Part shown: in pieces, positions 33,801-41,792 of the stretch
Layout of the letters: each line of letters opens with the position of its first letter
Position numbering within the stretch: the first letter of the stretch is position 1
From: Saprospiraceae bacterium UBA2329
GTDB lineage: Bacteria; Bacteroidota; Bacteroidia; Chitinophagales; Saprospiraceae
Length of the DNA: 43,874 nt
Reading direction: 5' to 3'
Assembly: GCA_002344975.1 (NCBI GenBank)
Contig: DDUV01000051.1
Span: 54,457-98,330, forward strand
Made by a program: the position numbers and the translations under genes
The notes under the pieces: generated by a model
Database searches by the model: none
Told to the model about the DNA's origin: nothing
The model's input: the letters and a program-made list of their open reading frames with translations, nothing else

Positions 33801-36800
33801 GCGCAAAAGGAACAATATCCCGCGACACGGAGATAATACTGAATAAAAATGGAGAATACAAGGTAAAGGGAACCTACAAGCCCTTGCGCAAGGCCTTGAA
33901 TGTGTTTCTGGACCCTGTTTTCCTGCTCAATAACCATAGCCCACTTGATGCTCCGCAGGAATACAACGCAAACATGACGGTGTACCGCCTGCTGCATAAA
34001 ATAGCATTTTTTTACAAACAACTGTCCATGCGACACGAAGACGTTCCGTACGTCTTTGAAAATGGCCCTGCGCTGGGTTGGCTGGATTTAGCGGCGCTTC
34101 CTGCTGCATTTGACGGAGCTTCCACTCCAAATGGCGTCCAATGGGCCAACTTCAGGAAATTGGCACAGGTGTATCAGGTTCAGAAATACATCAATCGCTA
34201 TCGCTCCGACCGCTTCTACCTGATAGATTGGCTCAGTGCTTATTACCAGGCCAGTCAGGCCACTGGCGAGACTGCCGAGGCGAATAAAGCCGCTTTGCTA
34301 AAACAGTTGCAGCAAGCCTTGGATTGGAACGAGCAAGACCTGAAATTCCTCTTTTCCTCCGCCGGGTTAAATATTACTACCGTATTTGATGGCGCCTTTT
34401 TAGCGCCTGTTCAGGCTTGTTTCGACCTGCTTACCCGTCTGGGTGGAAGCGCTTCGGACATCGCCGGGTTAAAAGAGCCTTTGTTGAATAGTCGGCAGGC
34501 TCAATTGGTCAAAGATCTTGCCCGCTCGCGTTATTCGGATGACCAATGGAAAAAAGTGGAAGAGGAACTGGAGAACCCCCTCCGGGAAAAAAGACGGGAT
34601 GCCCTGGTAACCTACCTGCTGGCCTTTAGTGGTGACGAAAGACGCAAACAGGTCGAAGATCTCTATGAATACTACCTCATCGACCCGCTCATGAGTGCCT
34701 GTTTCAAAACCTCCCGCATCAAGCAGGCCATCTCTTCGGTGCAGTTGTTCGTGCAGCGCATCCTGATGAACCTGGAAGCCGGAGATACTGCCAACCTGAC
34801 CATTGTTGCAGATGAAGCTGAAGAATGGAACTGGCGCAAGTACTACCGCCTCTGGGAAGCCAACCGCAAGGTATTCCTTTACCCGGAAAACTGGATCGAG
34901 CCCGAATTACGCGACGACAAATCGCCCTTCTTTAAAGAACTGGAAGACGAACTTTTGCAGGATGAAGTCACCCAGGAATCTGTTGAAAGATTATACATGA
35001 ATTACCTCTACAAACTTAATGAGGTGGCGCGACTGGATGTCCGGGCGGAGTGCTATGATGATGAGAAGAAGGAACTGCACGTGTTTGCACGCACGTTTGG
35101 TGAGGCGCCGGTGTATTATTACCGGAAATGGGATGAATGCAGCGGAATTTGGACGGCTTGGGAGCGGGTAGACTTGGATATTGAGGGGGATCATTTGGTG
35201 CCGGTGGTGTATAATGGTAGGTTGATGTTGTTTTGGCCAGTGTTTAAGGGTAAAAAAGACAATGAAATTGAAATAATAAAATATATCCCTGATGACAACG
35301 GCAATGAGAGATTGGTACGATACAATCCTGATTATTATGAAATTCAAATTATATGGAGTTATCGTTCTTCATTAAAATGGATTGCCAATAATATAATTAA
35401 AGACAAAGTAAATATTAATGAATTTATACAAAATATTAAAAATTCTACTGGATCAGTATATGAATTATCGGAAATTTATAGTATATTATTTGACAAAAGA
35501 AAATATTTTATTTCATATGAAAAGTTGGGAAATGGTTCTTTATTGATAAAAATACAATTCCATTGGATTTGTAATCACCATACTGGCCTTCATTTCGCTA
35601 ATTTTATTTTTAAAGATTTGAATTCGAAGCCAGAATTATTAAAAATTATGGAACCTAAGATGGAGTTACAACTAGTAGCTAACGATATGGTACTAGAAGA
35701 CAATAGAATGATTAAAAATGTACAAGATGCAGATTGCAGTTTGGAAATATTTGATTATTTACTTACAGACAATCAACCGCTACCTTCAGTCATTAAACTT
35801 TTATTAACTAGATGTAACCCTAATTCAATTGTTTTTTCAATTCAAAAAGAATATTATAATTTGGGAATTTATTTTGCGAGTGTACCTTTTTTTGTGGAAA
35901 CACCATTTGGATCATATTTTGTCAATGCACAAATAACAGATTTTTATAAAGACTATGCCGGATTTGGAAAAATATACAACAAAACATTCAAATTTCATAT
36001 TTTTTATCATCCATACGGATCTCTACTTGTACAACGATTTAACCAAGAAAAATTAGACGGCTTACTGAAATCCAATGCCTTTATTTCCAGATGTGAGATT
36101 GTTGATGAAAATTCCGCGAGTAAAAGATTTTGTTTCGACAATTATTACCCAACCTATAACAACCAAAGCGTATATTTTAGGTCATTGATATGTGATAAGC
36201 GAAAACTTAATCCTGAAGTTCCTGATAGCTGTCATTTTGAAATTATTCACGATGGCTGTAAACACATATCTATTTCTAATAAAATGAGAGAAAGAGATCA
36301 ATGGGATATTGAAAACATAGAAGGCTGGTATCCAAGTAGATTTGAGAAATATTTTTTAATTAGGTTGCTAGAGGATTCAGAATCTCCAAATGTAATTTTA
36401 GGTGAAATCAGAGTAACAATAAAAGGTTCATTGGTAATAGCAACGGTTAAGAATTTAGCTAATGATGAAACTCGGGATATTATACTAACTGATGACTATC
36501 AGAATATTGTCTTTAATAGTTTGAAATCAGAATATCGTCTTCAGTTAAAAAAAGGTATTTATTTGAATGGCCAAGTCACGGGCCCATTCCCGATTGAAAA
36601 TATCGATTTCTCCCCATCAGGTGCTTATAGCCTCTACAACTGGGAACTCTTCTTTCACATTCCCTTTATGACTGCCTGCCGCCTCTCGCAAAACCAGAAG
36701 TTTGAAGAGGCGCAAAAATGGTTTCATTACATTTTTGATCCCACCTGTACGGATACCACAAATATCCAACCGGGAGAATTGGAAACAAAGCCTTTTCTGC

Positions 36801-39445
36801 GGTTCTGGAAGATCAAGCCATTTGTAGAAGCATACTATGACGAGCAGGTAAAAAAGGACATTGAAAATCTATTAACCGGCGACCCTGATCTGGCAGCCCA
36901 TCTCGAAGCCTGGGAAGACGACCCCTACAATCCGCACCTGATCGCCCGTTTCCGGGTATCAGCATACATGAAATCCGTGGTGATGAGGTATTTGGATAAT
37001 CTCATTGCGTGGGGGGATCAATTGTTCCGTCGCGATACTATCGAGTCCATCAATGAAGCCACCCAACTGTATATTCTGGCAGCAAGGCTCCTGGGTCGCA
37101 AGCCGGAGGAAGTAGCGAAACAACAGGAGGCCTACCGTACTTTTTCAGATTTGGAAGATCGTTTGCATTTTGATGTGATGGTTCCATTACAGTACCCAGG
37201 CAATAGTCAAAATGATTACAGTGATAAAGATGTAAATTTAGTCACCCTCTCCTACTTCTGCCTGCCCAACAACCCCAAAATGCTGGAGTATTGGGCTACG
37301 GTAGCGGATCGGTTATTCAAAATACGCAACTGCATGAACATCGAAGGGGTGGTGCGCAAGTTGGCGCTCTACGAACCGCCGATTGATCCGGCATTGCTGG
37401 TACGGGCTGCTGCGGCAGGTATTGACCTTGGCAGTGTATTGAATGATATGTATGTTCCATTGCCCCATTACCGTTTCCAGTACATGCTCCAAAAAGCGCT
37501 GGAATTGTGCAATGAGGTTAAGTCGCTGGGTGGCGCCCTGCTCTCCGCGCTGGAGAAAAAAGATGCAGAGCAATTGAGCATTTTACGTTCGCGACATGAA
37601 ATCGAAATGCTCACGGCTATCAAAAGCCTGAAAAAAGCACAGATTGAAGAAGCTGCTTTAGCCGTCGAGGGCTTGGACAAAGCATTGGAACAGGTAGAAC
37701 TGGCTATCACTTTCAACAAAAATAAATTAGATATCTCTTCCCTGCCGGCTGTTGGCCAAATCCCGGATGCCAAGCCCAAACTGCTTGACGAAGAGAAAAA
37801 GCAAATCGAAAAATTGCAAAAAGCACATATCAATGAGACAAATGCGGCCGGGTTTGAATTCCTTGCCACAGTTTATAGCGCATATCCAGACATTCAAATT
37901 GGATCTTCGGGGCTGGGGCCACACTCAACATTTTCAATCGGGGGATCATTATTTTCTACGGCAGCAAGGGCAAAATCAGCATTTGAGAAAATAGGGGCAG
38001 AATTGCAGGCTTACCAGGCCAATAGCGCACGAATTATGGCCGACCACAAAAGAAGCGGTGAAAATTTTTCCTTCGAATTGGCTAAAGTGATAGAGGAAAA
38101 AGAACAAATAATCAAGCAAAAAGCCGGGGCGGAAATAAAATTAAGCATTGCAGAAAAAGAACTGGAAAATCACGAACTTCAAATCGCCCAAGCAGAAGAG
38201 GTAGAAGCCTTCTTGAAAGACAAATACACCAATGCCCAGCTCTACAACTGGATGATAGGCCAGACTTCCGGCCTCTACTTCCAGGCTTACCAAATGGCCT
38301 ACGACATCGCCAAACAGGCAGAAAAAGCCTTCCGGCACGAACTGGGGCTGGAAGATAAGGATACCAATTTCATCCAATTTGGCTACTGGGACAGCCTCAA
38401 AAAAGGCCTATTGGCAGGCGAAAAACTGCACCACGACCTTCGGCGTATGGAAATGGCATATTTGGAGAAAAACAAACGGGAGTTCGAACTCAGCAAACAC
38501 ATCTCCCTTGCTCTGCTCAATCCCTATGCCTTGCTACGACTACGTGAAACGGGCGAATGTTACATTGACATCCCCGAAATCCTGTTCGACCTGGATCATC
38601 CGGGGCAGTATCTACGCCGCATCAAATCGGTCAGCCTGACGATTCCTTGTGTGGCTGGGCCATACACCAGCGTGAGCGCCAAGTTAACTTTGCTCAGCAA
38701 CGAACTGCGCCGCAAGCCCAATATGGAAGACCCCAAGCAAAGATCGTACATCGGCATCCAATCCATCGCCACCTCCCACGCCCAGAACGACTCCGGCCTG
38801 TTCGAACTCAACTTCCGCGACGAACGCTACCTGCCCTTTGAAGGCGCCGGCGTCATCAGTTCCTGGCGGTTGGAGTTGCCCACCGAATTCCGGCAGTTCG
38901 ACTACAATACCATTTCGGACGTGATCATCCACATGAACTACACCGCCCGCGACGGCGGCGATGCCTTAAAAAACCAGGTCAACACCGAAATCACCAACGC
39001 CGTCAATACCTGGCTGACAGACTTGAAAGAGAACGAGCAGCCTCTGGCACAACTGATCAGTTTGAAGGATATGTTCCCTCAAGAATGGAATCAACTGTTG
39101 AAGGCTGGGGCGACAACGCTGAACTTATCTCACAATCACTTCCCCATGATGATGCGGGAGCGGGTATTGACCATTAATGGGGTGAAATTCTTCCTTGAGC
39201 CGGAGGGGGCGACGGCAAGCTATCCGGAGACGATTACCTTGAATGGGCTCTCGCCTGTTACTGAAAAAGACTTCAATTCTGCTGGCTTCAAGGATTCCAA
39301 CCTGGGCCTGGCGGAGTTTACAGAATTGAACGATCCGCTCATCACCCCTGCCGGCGATACCAAAATCTGGAGTGCCGGTATTAACACTGCCCTTACTCAA
39401 AATGCATTCCGCAATATGTATATGCTCATTGAGTATAAGGTGTAG
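27881..39445 (+). CDS. Tc toxin TcA-like injector subunit with peptidoglycan-binding N-terminus
   Basis: This 3854-residue protein is a TcA homologue, the pentameric subunit that binds the target cell, docks the TcB-TcC cocoon and forms the syringe channel. Order: PG_binding_1 domain (about 6-72); two transthyretin-like beta domains (about 85-180 and 192-290); a helical region; VRP1-like segment around 750-850 (YWQCSEGQSAYSPAAYLADL); a five-copy repeat (1403-1817); neuraminidase-like region ending HLVPVVYNGRLMLFWPVF near 2450; an AT-rich inserted segment (about 2457-2901); the conserved NWELFFHIPFMTACRLS near 2920; a long coiled-coil, pore-type stretch (about 3227-3486); and a C-terminal TcB-binding domain (about 3540-3854). 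It is considerably longer than the usual 2400-2600 residues of TcA. The PG-binding start is not part of classical TcA. Confidence 0.93.
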   Translation: MQFSTKYLRPGQTNFQVWQLQQLLQQKGYAIQDSPGKFGETTATAIRAFQEAHQLPATGKIDAATAALLDKQWPEAVLSETAGFTIQGKLTHAENKQPLAGYTVEIWEKDKQRDDLLGRLTTTDSGAYRLAFYGHHFMDNPQDFPPQVFFRVLDADGMLLLNTREETQQLLPGKHTIHLSVDPEATDQAPLFRVYGRLTGDRATPAEGLLIRAYDRQLGGQLYLLGEARTQADGSYSIWYNPEQLPAGKQQADLVLTVHHNPQEPAIFQSDMVADAEPVQQFDIALPMGAYRGKSEYERITEGLKRQFPAFEFTSTLQPKTGAPVKPLSLPLSQDVQLLSRKMKRPKQELDHFFRAAQLAQTQGIAPEICYGLCRQGKPADLKEYAHEDVESLTRVLRKAVADNQIKADIQKLPEIAEAMVDKAIDLVYDKNHAFTRLVRMEGYASKQRLPEKKLSDFIRLYVKTKDKSPVFWSQLPEKLQISVEATENLKFTLQLNDITRAHLPLITAIQRKGKRSLRSLVGFNWQALVDDKQIGVPSGIEGDTSPVQMATYIRMLEEAVERAYPTAVFADYLKKNGNGLPGQADLNRFFKQFPDYDFRNSHIRRFVREQEPVIDQIGLKDKDDCIARLFQLQRLFNITPETRKFETIPLLLQHRIDSAHNVKRMGRSAFVRDYVLWRSDGPAEETQKVAREIYRRASRIAMGTLAVYGKYGQAFNNISMYGLPALTPPKTNGQTIGISNLPNQSKAIVPEWEELFGALDYWQCSEGQSAYSPAAYLADLLIFLENASPGGAARAILEERRPDIFNLLLNGENAFTEIPYIDLVIEVTEGAVFNLTVPWGSRIYDPNQSIADGLLKGEIVKEFREVIANASGVDLQANAVVKKDSERPNIWRIVDANQVVKVIQEDNSFCFRSYMQTTSTGSGSSQVTPNVYVYEKLREEEENYPWNLPFDLWGESARVYLNYLGVPRYRLMELFRKPESECDNFEIAIEYLGMSQKEGELITSITEHQVHGTGSMRPFENGVPSGIKVDDFLVKMNLSYDELIKLLKTNFINPPGRNIAIQYATVNEREMPDLSMATFSRMPLLAARLLQCFKRLHERLPWSIVELDKVIHLYESPVLTEELLINIAFIRRIQELFKVPVLTLMSWWTALDTLEYEGEVSLYDQLFLLPLQKNAQVQAKVREAFAKAKENKPIASLLALDIEANIDNKPYLYLPTIQGVLGISLEDLLDIIGREETFLEKSEDKKPLLSLNNLSYLYAIATFCKATGLKIREYYVLQQFTGNGPEHLPAPINKPNIPVRITPKDTYEFLKQLDFLRQSKISIEELGYYLRHQIEPRSTLPPMDKTIQVFLTEVQTEAKKILAENNPAPVSAEEALQTELKLCRNLFHSPAGELDLTSLLNIVLGKSNLPFAEQEAQLNRYPQLFPIPESHYALVDRGLLRGKDERRRYVLEQLPLAKDDLEGYLKTLPLDDSEFAICETIIWGIEDSSLPYPDRERFIRSYSADSLEKPKAIFSSGEEACARLVDRGWLLSIPERVLFMFKQWGSPLVSEQPDIFPDERQEEDYLQKLQKRLAQFQWQHKTDQDICFKIIIKKSRLSYQQQHEFIKRYDKIVFWDSQLACEKLVDRGLLSNDSPEKREKFVSEQWPFGMHPEPNISLWEKLKKIIPIKKGGLEKCVAIIEGSSRIDFRLQEAYIRRNPEVFTRPDKAVYKLINRGLLTSLDARVNCVNIFSVDPSQRQALDNVLCALQNKLRELFGNTGTEYEDKAQQALSIVAGTSELSEDEKETFIHDNFGLFMDATEARSRFIDTDSASGNFFQDVHFLWRILLLKPYLIKKFSETFDLPPAATQPLLEKYITIPYNSYRINKVFDDQDYAALWNRHHAKRPDADMYHLDLETIICDSAPAQQKEYYLNFGSAPGKKQFFPLQPSTITLEVGQTARLETRARFYRNLNISLWSTPEHSGSEEMGAYSLRAKGTISRDTEIILNKNGEYKVKGTYKPLRKALNVFLDPVFLLNNHSPLDAPQEYNANMTVYRLLHKIAFFYKQLSMRHEDVPYVFENGPALGWLDLAALPAAFDGASTPNGVQWANFRKLAQVYQVQKYINRYRSDRFYLIDWLSAYYQASQATGETAEANKAALLKQLQQALDWNEQDLKFLFSSAGLNITTVFDGAFLAPVQACFDLLTRLGGSASDIAGLKEPLLNSRQAQLVKDLARSRYSDDQWKKVEEELENPLREKRRDALVTYLLAFSGDERRKQVEDLYEYYLIDPLMSACFKTSRIKQAISSVQLFVQRILMNLEAGDTANLTIVADEAEEWNWRKYYRLWEANRKVFLYPENWIEPELRDDKSPFFKELEDELLQDEVTQESVERLYMNYLYKLNEVARLDVRAECYDDEKKELHVFARTFGEAPVYYYRKWDECSGIWTAWERVDLDIEGDHLVPVVYNGRLMLFWPVFKGKKDNEIEIIKYIPDDNGNERLVRYNPDYYEIQIIWSYRSSLKWIANNIIKDKVNINEFIQNIKNSTGSVYELSEIYSILFDKRKYFISYEKLGNGSLLIKIQFHWICNHHTGLHFANFIFKDLNSKPELLKIMEPKMELQLVANDMVLEDNRMIKNVQDADCSLEIFDYLLTDNQPLPSVIKLLLTRCNPNSIVFSIQKEYYNLGIYFASVPFFVETPFGSYFVNAQITDFYKDYAGFGKIYNKTFKFHIFYHPYGSLLVQRFNQEKLDGLLKSNAFISRCEIVDENSASKRFCFDNYYPTYNNQSVYFRSLICDKRKLNPEVPDSCHFEIIHDGCKHISISNKMRERDQWDIENIEGWYPSRFEKYFLIRLLEDSESPNVILGEIRVTIKGSLVIATVKNLANDETRDIILTDDYQNIVFNSLKSEYRLQLKKGIYLNGQVTGPFPIENIDFSPSGAYSLYNWELFFHIPFMTACRLSQNQKFEEAQKWFHYIFDPTCTDTTNIQPGELETKPFLRFWKIKPFVEAYYDEQVKKDIENLLTGDPDLAAHLEAWEDDPYNPHLIARFRVSAYMKSVVMRYLDNLIAWGDQLFRRDTIESINEATQLYILAARLLGRKPEEVAKQQEAYRTFSDLEDRLHFDVMVPLQYPGNSQNDYSDKDVNLVTLSYFCLPNNPKMLEYWATVADRLFKIRNCMNIEGVVRKLALYEPPIDPALLVRAAAAGIDLGSVLNDMYVPLPHYRFQYMLQKALELCNEVKSLGGALLSALEKKDAEQLSILRSRHEIEMLTAIKSLKKAQIEEAALAVEGLDKALEQVELAITFNKNKLDISSLPAVGQIPDAKPKLLDEEKKQIEKLQKAHINETNAAGFEFLATVYSAYPDIQIGSSGLGPHSTFSIGGSLFSTAARAKSAFEKIGAELQAYQANSARIMADHKRSGENFSFELAKVIEEKEQIIKQKAGAEIKLSIAEKELENHELQIAQAEEVEAFLKDKYTNAQLYNWMIGQTSGLYFQAYQMAYDIAKQAEKAFRHELGLEDKDTNFIQFGYWDSLKKGLLAGEKLHHDLRRMEMAYLEKNKREFELSKHISLALLNPYALLRLRETGECYIDIPEILFDLDHPGQYLRRIKSVSLTIPCVAGPYTSVSAKLTLLSNELRRKPNMEDPKQRSYIGIQSIATSHAQNDSGLFELNFRDERYLPFEGAGVISSWRLELPTEFRQFDYNTISDVIIHMNYTARDGGDALKNQVNTEITNAVNTWLTDLKENEQPLAQLISLKDMFPQEWNQLLKAGATTLNLSHNHFPMMMRERVLTINGVKFFLEPEGATASYPETITLNGLSPVTEKDFNSAGFKDSNLGLAEFTELNDPLITPAGDTKIWSAGINTALTQNAFRNMYMLIEYKV
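32087..33330 (+). repeat. Five-copy degenerate repeat within TcA
   Basis: Residues about 1403-1817 contain five units starting at residues 1403, 1482, 1591, 1680 and 1774 (spacings 79, 109, 89 and 94). Each unit begins with a hydrophobic pair and a Ser-rich turn (IVLGKSNL, IIWGIEDSS, IIIKKSRL, IIEGSSRI, IVAGTSEL), then an E/QxxFI-type helix. The first four then carry a LVDRGLL-like motif (ALVDRGLL, RLVDRGWLL, KLVDRGLL, KLINRGLL); the fifth has only a weak counterpart (RFIDTDS). Confidence 0.75.
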
Positions 39446-39583
39446 GTGACTGAATAAACGAGTGGATTATGAAAAATTCATTTCAACACGAAGTAGGTGC
39501 ATGAACCGGGGAAAGCAAATCGAGAAGTTCCCTTTCTCACAAGATCATCTATATCAACCACATCACTCCCAAAATCAAACATC

Positions 39584-40210
39584 ATGCAAGCCAAATTCCT
39601 ATCCGCTAACAACAAATACCACTTCGCTTGGTGGGACGCTCAGGAAGTAAGCGCAGGTACGCCTCATGATCACGCCGCCAAAAGACCGCGTCAGCCTTTT
39701 ACCATAGTGCCTTTTGAGAAGAAGACGCTAAATGTCAATGATCTCTTCTGTATTTCCTCCAACGACACCCTGCACTTTGCCTGGTATCTCGAACCGGATT
39801 CAAAGAAGTTCGACAGCTGTGCCAGCTACCTGTGGGTATGTGCCGGTCCATCTACAGCATTGGGCGCCAAGCGAAACTGGTATCCATCTGTGCTGCCTAG
39901 GGAGGCACGCCGGGACAACCTGCTGTTCATCACCAGCAATAACAAGGCGCATTTTGCCTGGTATCAAAAGGGCGATGCACTTTGGGTAGGAAAAGGCAGC
40001 AGCGACAATCTGGCAAAAGAAAAAGCCGTTCGCTGCTCGCTGCCGCCAGATGCAAAGGTGGGCTTTATCCTCTTTATGTCCACCAACGATCAGCACCATT
40101 TTGCTTTCCTGAAAAATGGGACCTACCTCGTGGGGAGCAGTGAAAAATTAGCGCACAGCCCTCAGGGAGTGTACGATTTGGAAGAACTGAAGGATATAAT
40201 GAAAGTGTAA
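39584..40210 (+). CDS. HFAW-repeat protein of the Tc locus, unknown function
   Basis: The 208-residue protein is made of four repeats of about 49-59 residues. Each begins with a beta strand and the motif S-x-N-x-x-x-HFAW: HFAWW at 39620, HFAWY at 39773, HFAWY at 39950 and HFAF at 40097. The repeats are rich in aromatic residues and Gly and resemble blades or strands of a small carbohydrate-binding propeller, but I do not recognise a named family. There is no signal peptide. The start at 39584 (MQAKFLS) places the first repeat at the N-terminus; the frame is open to 39497 but that extension lacks repeat character. It follows the TcA gene by 138 bases, so a role as an accessory or target-binding partner of the toxin is possible. 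Confidence 0.7.
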   Translation: MQAKFLSANNKYHFAWWDAQEVSAGTPHDHAAKRPRQPFTIVPFEKKTLNVNDLFCISSNDTLHFAWYLEPDSKKFDSCASYLWVCAGPSTALGAKRNWYPSVLPREARRDNLLFITSNNKAHFAWYQKGDALWVGKGSSDNLAKEKAVRCSLPPDAKVGFILFMSTNDQHHFAFLKNGTYLVGSSEKLAHSPQGVYDLEELKDIMKV

Positions 40211-40373
40211 GAATCTTAGCCTCCACTCATGTAGCTATATTTTTTCAAGGGCATTCGCATGCACTTGGCAACTTGATGAGGGAAAGAGCCTGAATGAATT
40301 CATTTGGGAGTGACGAGACTTGGCTTGCTGAGAAGAAACAAGAAGTTTGACAATCACCAAATAATCAAATACC

Positions 40374-41078
40374 ATGGAAACATCTGAAAAAACAATCGTT
40401 AAGGAAGTCCCTGCTATAAAAACATTCGAGGGCTACCTGTTTGCAAAACTGAATGCCATAGGTTCAAAATCCGAAGGACCGAGCTATTACTTACAACAAC
40501 ATGATGGTAAAGAAATTCCTGTTGTGAAAAGAGTAGCTCCTTGGATGAAGTACCCTTTGCTGCACGCCTGTGTAGGACAAAAAGTGGCCTTGTTGGGTAA
40601 GATGACTAAAGTGGCCGTAGCCGAAAAAAGTGGCATCCATTGTGGGTATGTGCTCAACCTCGTCGAACCTCTCGTGATGGGACTGGATATTGACTTGAAG
40701 GAAGACACGCTTTGGATAAACAAGATGCCCGGCCCAGCCATGGAGTACCCGCCCCAAATGAAGAGCATCAAAATTAAACTGTCGGTCACATGGCCATTCC
40801 GTAGCATTTGGCATGGAGAATGTCCCAGCTCGCAACTATTCGACTTTGGTATCGAAAACCCAGAGGGAAAGACGATCTGGCGATGGGGTCAATGTATGAT
40901 GTTTAAGCCGGAGCCTACCAAAGTGCAGATCCCTGGAGCTTCTCCGAAGTCGGTAACCGCACCCTGGCAATACTTTGAAGACGCCATCACCGTGGAAGGG
41001 CTTTACGTCGCTAAAGCGGAGTTTATCGCTTCGGGACAAGTGATCCGGAAGCCGTTTTGGGTGAAGTTTCCGCAGTGA
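40374..41078 (+). CDS. Two-domain protein with BsuPI-like C-terminal domain
   Basis: The 234-residue protein has no signal peptide. The N-terminal half (about 15-95) is a beta-rich segment containing AIGSKSEGPSYYLQ and a VGQKVALLGK strand, compatible with an OB-like fold. The C-terminal half (about 130-234) resembles the BsuPI intracellular proteinase-inhibitor fold: FDFGIENPEGKTIWRWGQ, then PWQYF and GLYVAKAEFIA. BsuPI-type domains inhibit proteases or act as beta-sandwich interaction modules. Since the toxin cargo may itself be a protease, an immunity or chaperone role can be suggested, but this is inference only. It lies between the HFAW-repeat and pYEATS genes on the same strand. Confidence 0.6.
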   Translation: METSEKTIVKEVPAIKTFEGYLFAKLNAIGSKSEGPSYYLQQHDGKEIPVVKRVAPWMKYPLLHACVGQKVALLGKMTKVAVAEKSGIHCGYVLNLVEPLVMGLDIDLKEDTLWINKMPGPAMEYPPQMKSIKIKLSVTWPFRSIWHGECPSSQLFDFGIENPEGKTIWRWGQCMMFKPEPTKVQIPGASPKSVTAPWQYFEDAITVEGLYVAKAEFIASGQVIRKPFWVKFPQ

Positions 41079-41153
41079 TAATGCGCCATCGGTACCTGAG
41101 TCGGGAGGAGCCTGCGATGCCACCAGCAATCTGATCAAACAAAAACCATCATC

Positions 41154-41792
41154 ATGGAAACAAATCATGAAGTAATCAACGCATGGGCAGAAATGATCGG
41201 CGCAATAGCCTGGCCTTTGGTTGTCCTCGTGCTGTTTCCGTTTTTGCTCAAGCTGCTCCATAGCTGGGTCGTTGGCTATGGGAAAGAAATCGCCTTCAGC
41301 AGCGGAAAAATATCGCTGGTTGTAAAACCCACAGAGGCTTCACGCCCGCCGGCCAATGCAACACCGGAGGAGAAAGCCCTACGGGCAGGTGAAGTTCAAA
41401 ACATCGAGGCTTCTCCCGGCAAAGCGCTTCCTGCAGACTACTTTTTCCTGAACCATACCTCTTTTCTGCGACCGGATAAACAGGAGGAATTTCAAAAAAG
41501 GACGGGCATTGCACGCAAGCACTATGACATTCAGCTCATAGTTGACTCCTACTATCGCGATGCCTTGCAGCGCATAGAGTATGTGGAATATCTGCTGCAC
41601 AGAGCTTACCCACATCCGGTGCAATACCGTCGCAGCGCCAAAGACCACTTTATGCTCAAAGAGTTGGCTAATGGAGAATATGTCGCGCTTGCAAAGGTAT
41701 TTCTGAAAGATGCCAAAGAGCCGCTGGTGCTGCAACGGTATATTTCGCTATGGGAAAGTGGTCCTCGTTTGGATAATAAGGTCGAGCATTGA
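41154..41792 (+). CDS. Membrane-anchored pYEATS domain protein
   Basis: The 212-residue protein begins with a single transmembrane helix (about residues 15-37). A charged linker follows (about 40-95), then a C-terminal region (about 96-203) matching the prokaryotic YEATS (pYEATS) domain: IEYVEYLLHRAYPHPVQ, HFMLKELANGEYVALAKVFL and LVLQRYISLW. pYEATS domains are immunoglobulin-like beta-sandwiches fused to signalling or effector modules in bacterial conflict systems; their ligand is not established. Here the domain stands alone on a membrane anchor at the end of the Tc locus, 75 bases after the BsuPI-like gene. With the EAD protein it makes two sensor- or adaptor-type membrane proteins bracketing the TcA gene. 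Confidence 0.72.
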   Translation: METNHEVINAWAEMIGAIAWPLVVLVLFPFLLKLLHSWVVGYGKEIAFSSGKISLVVKPTEASRPPANATPEEKALRAGEVQNIEASPGKALPADYFFLNHTSFLRPDKQEEFQKRTGIARKHYDIQLIVDSYYRDALQRIEYVEYLLHRAYPHPVQYRRSAKDHFMLKELANGEYVALAKVFLKDAKEPLVLQRYISLWESGPRLDNKVEH

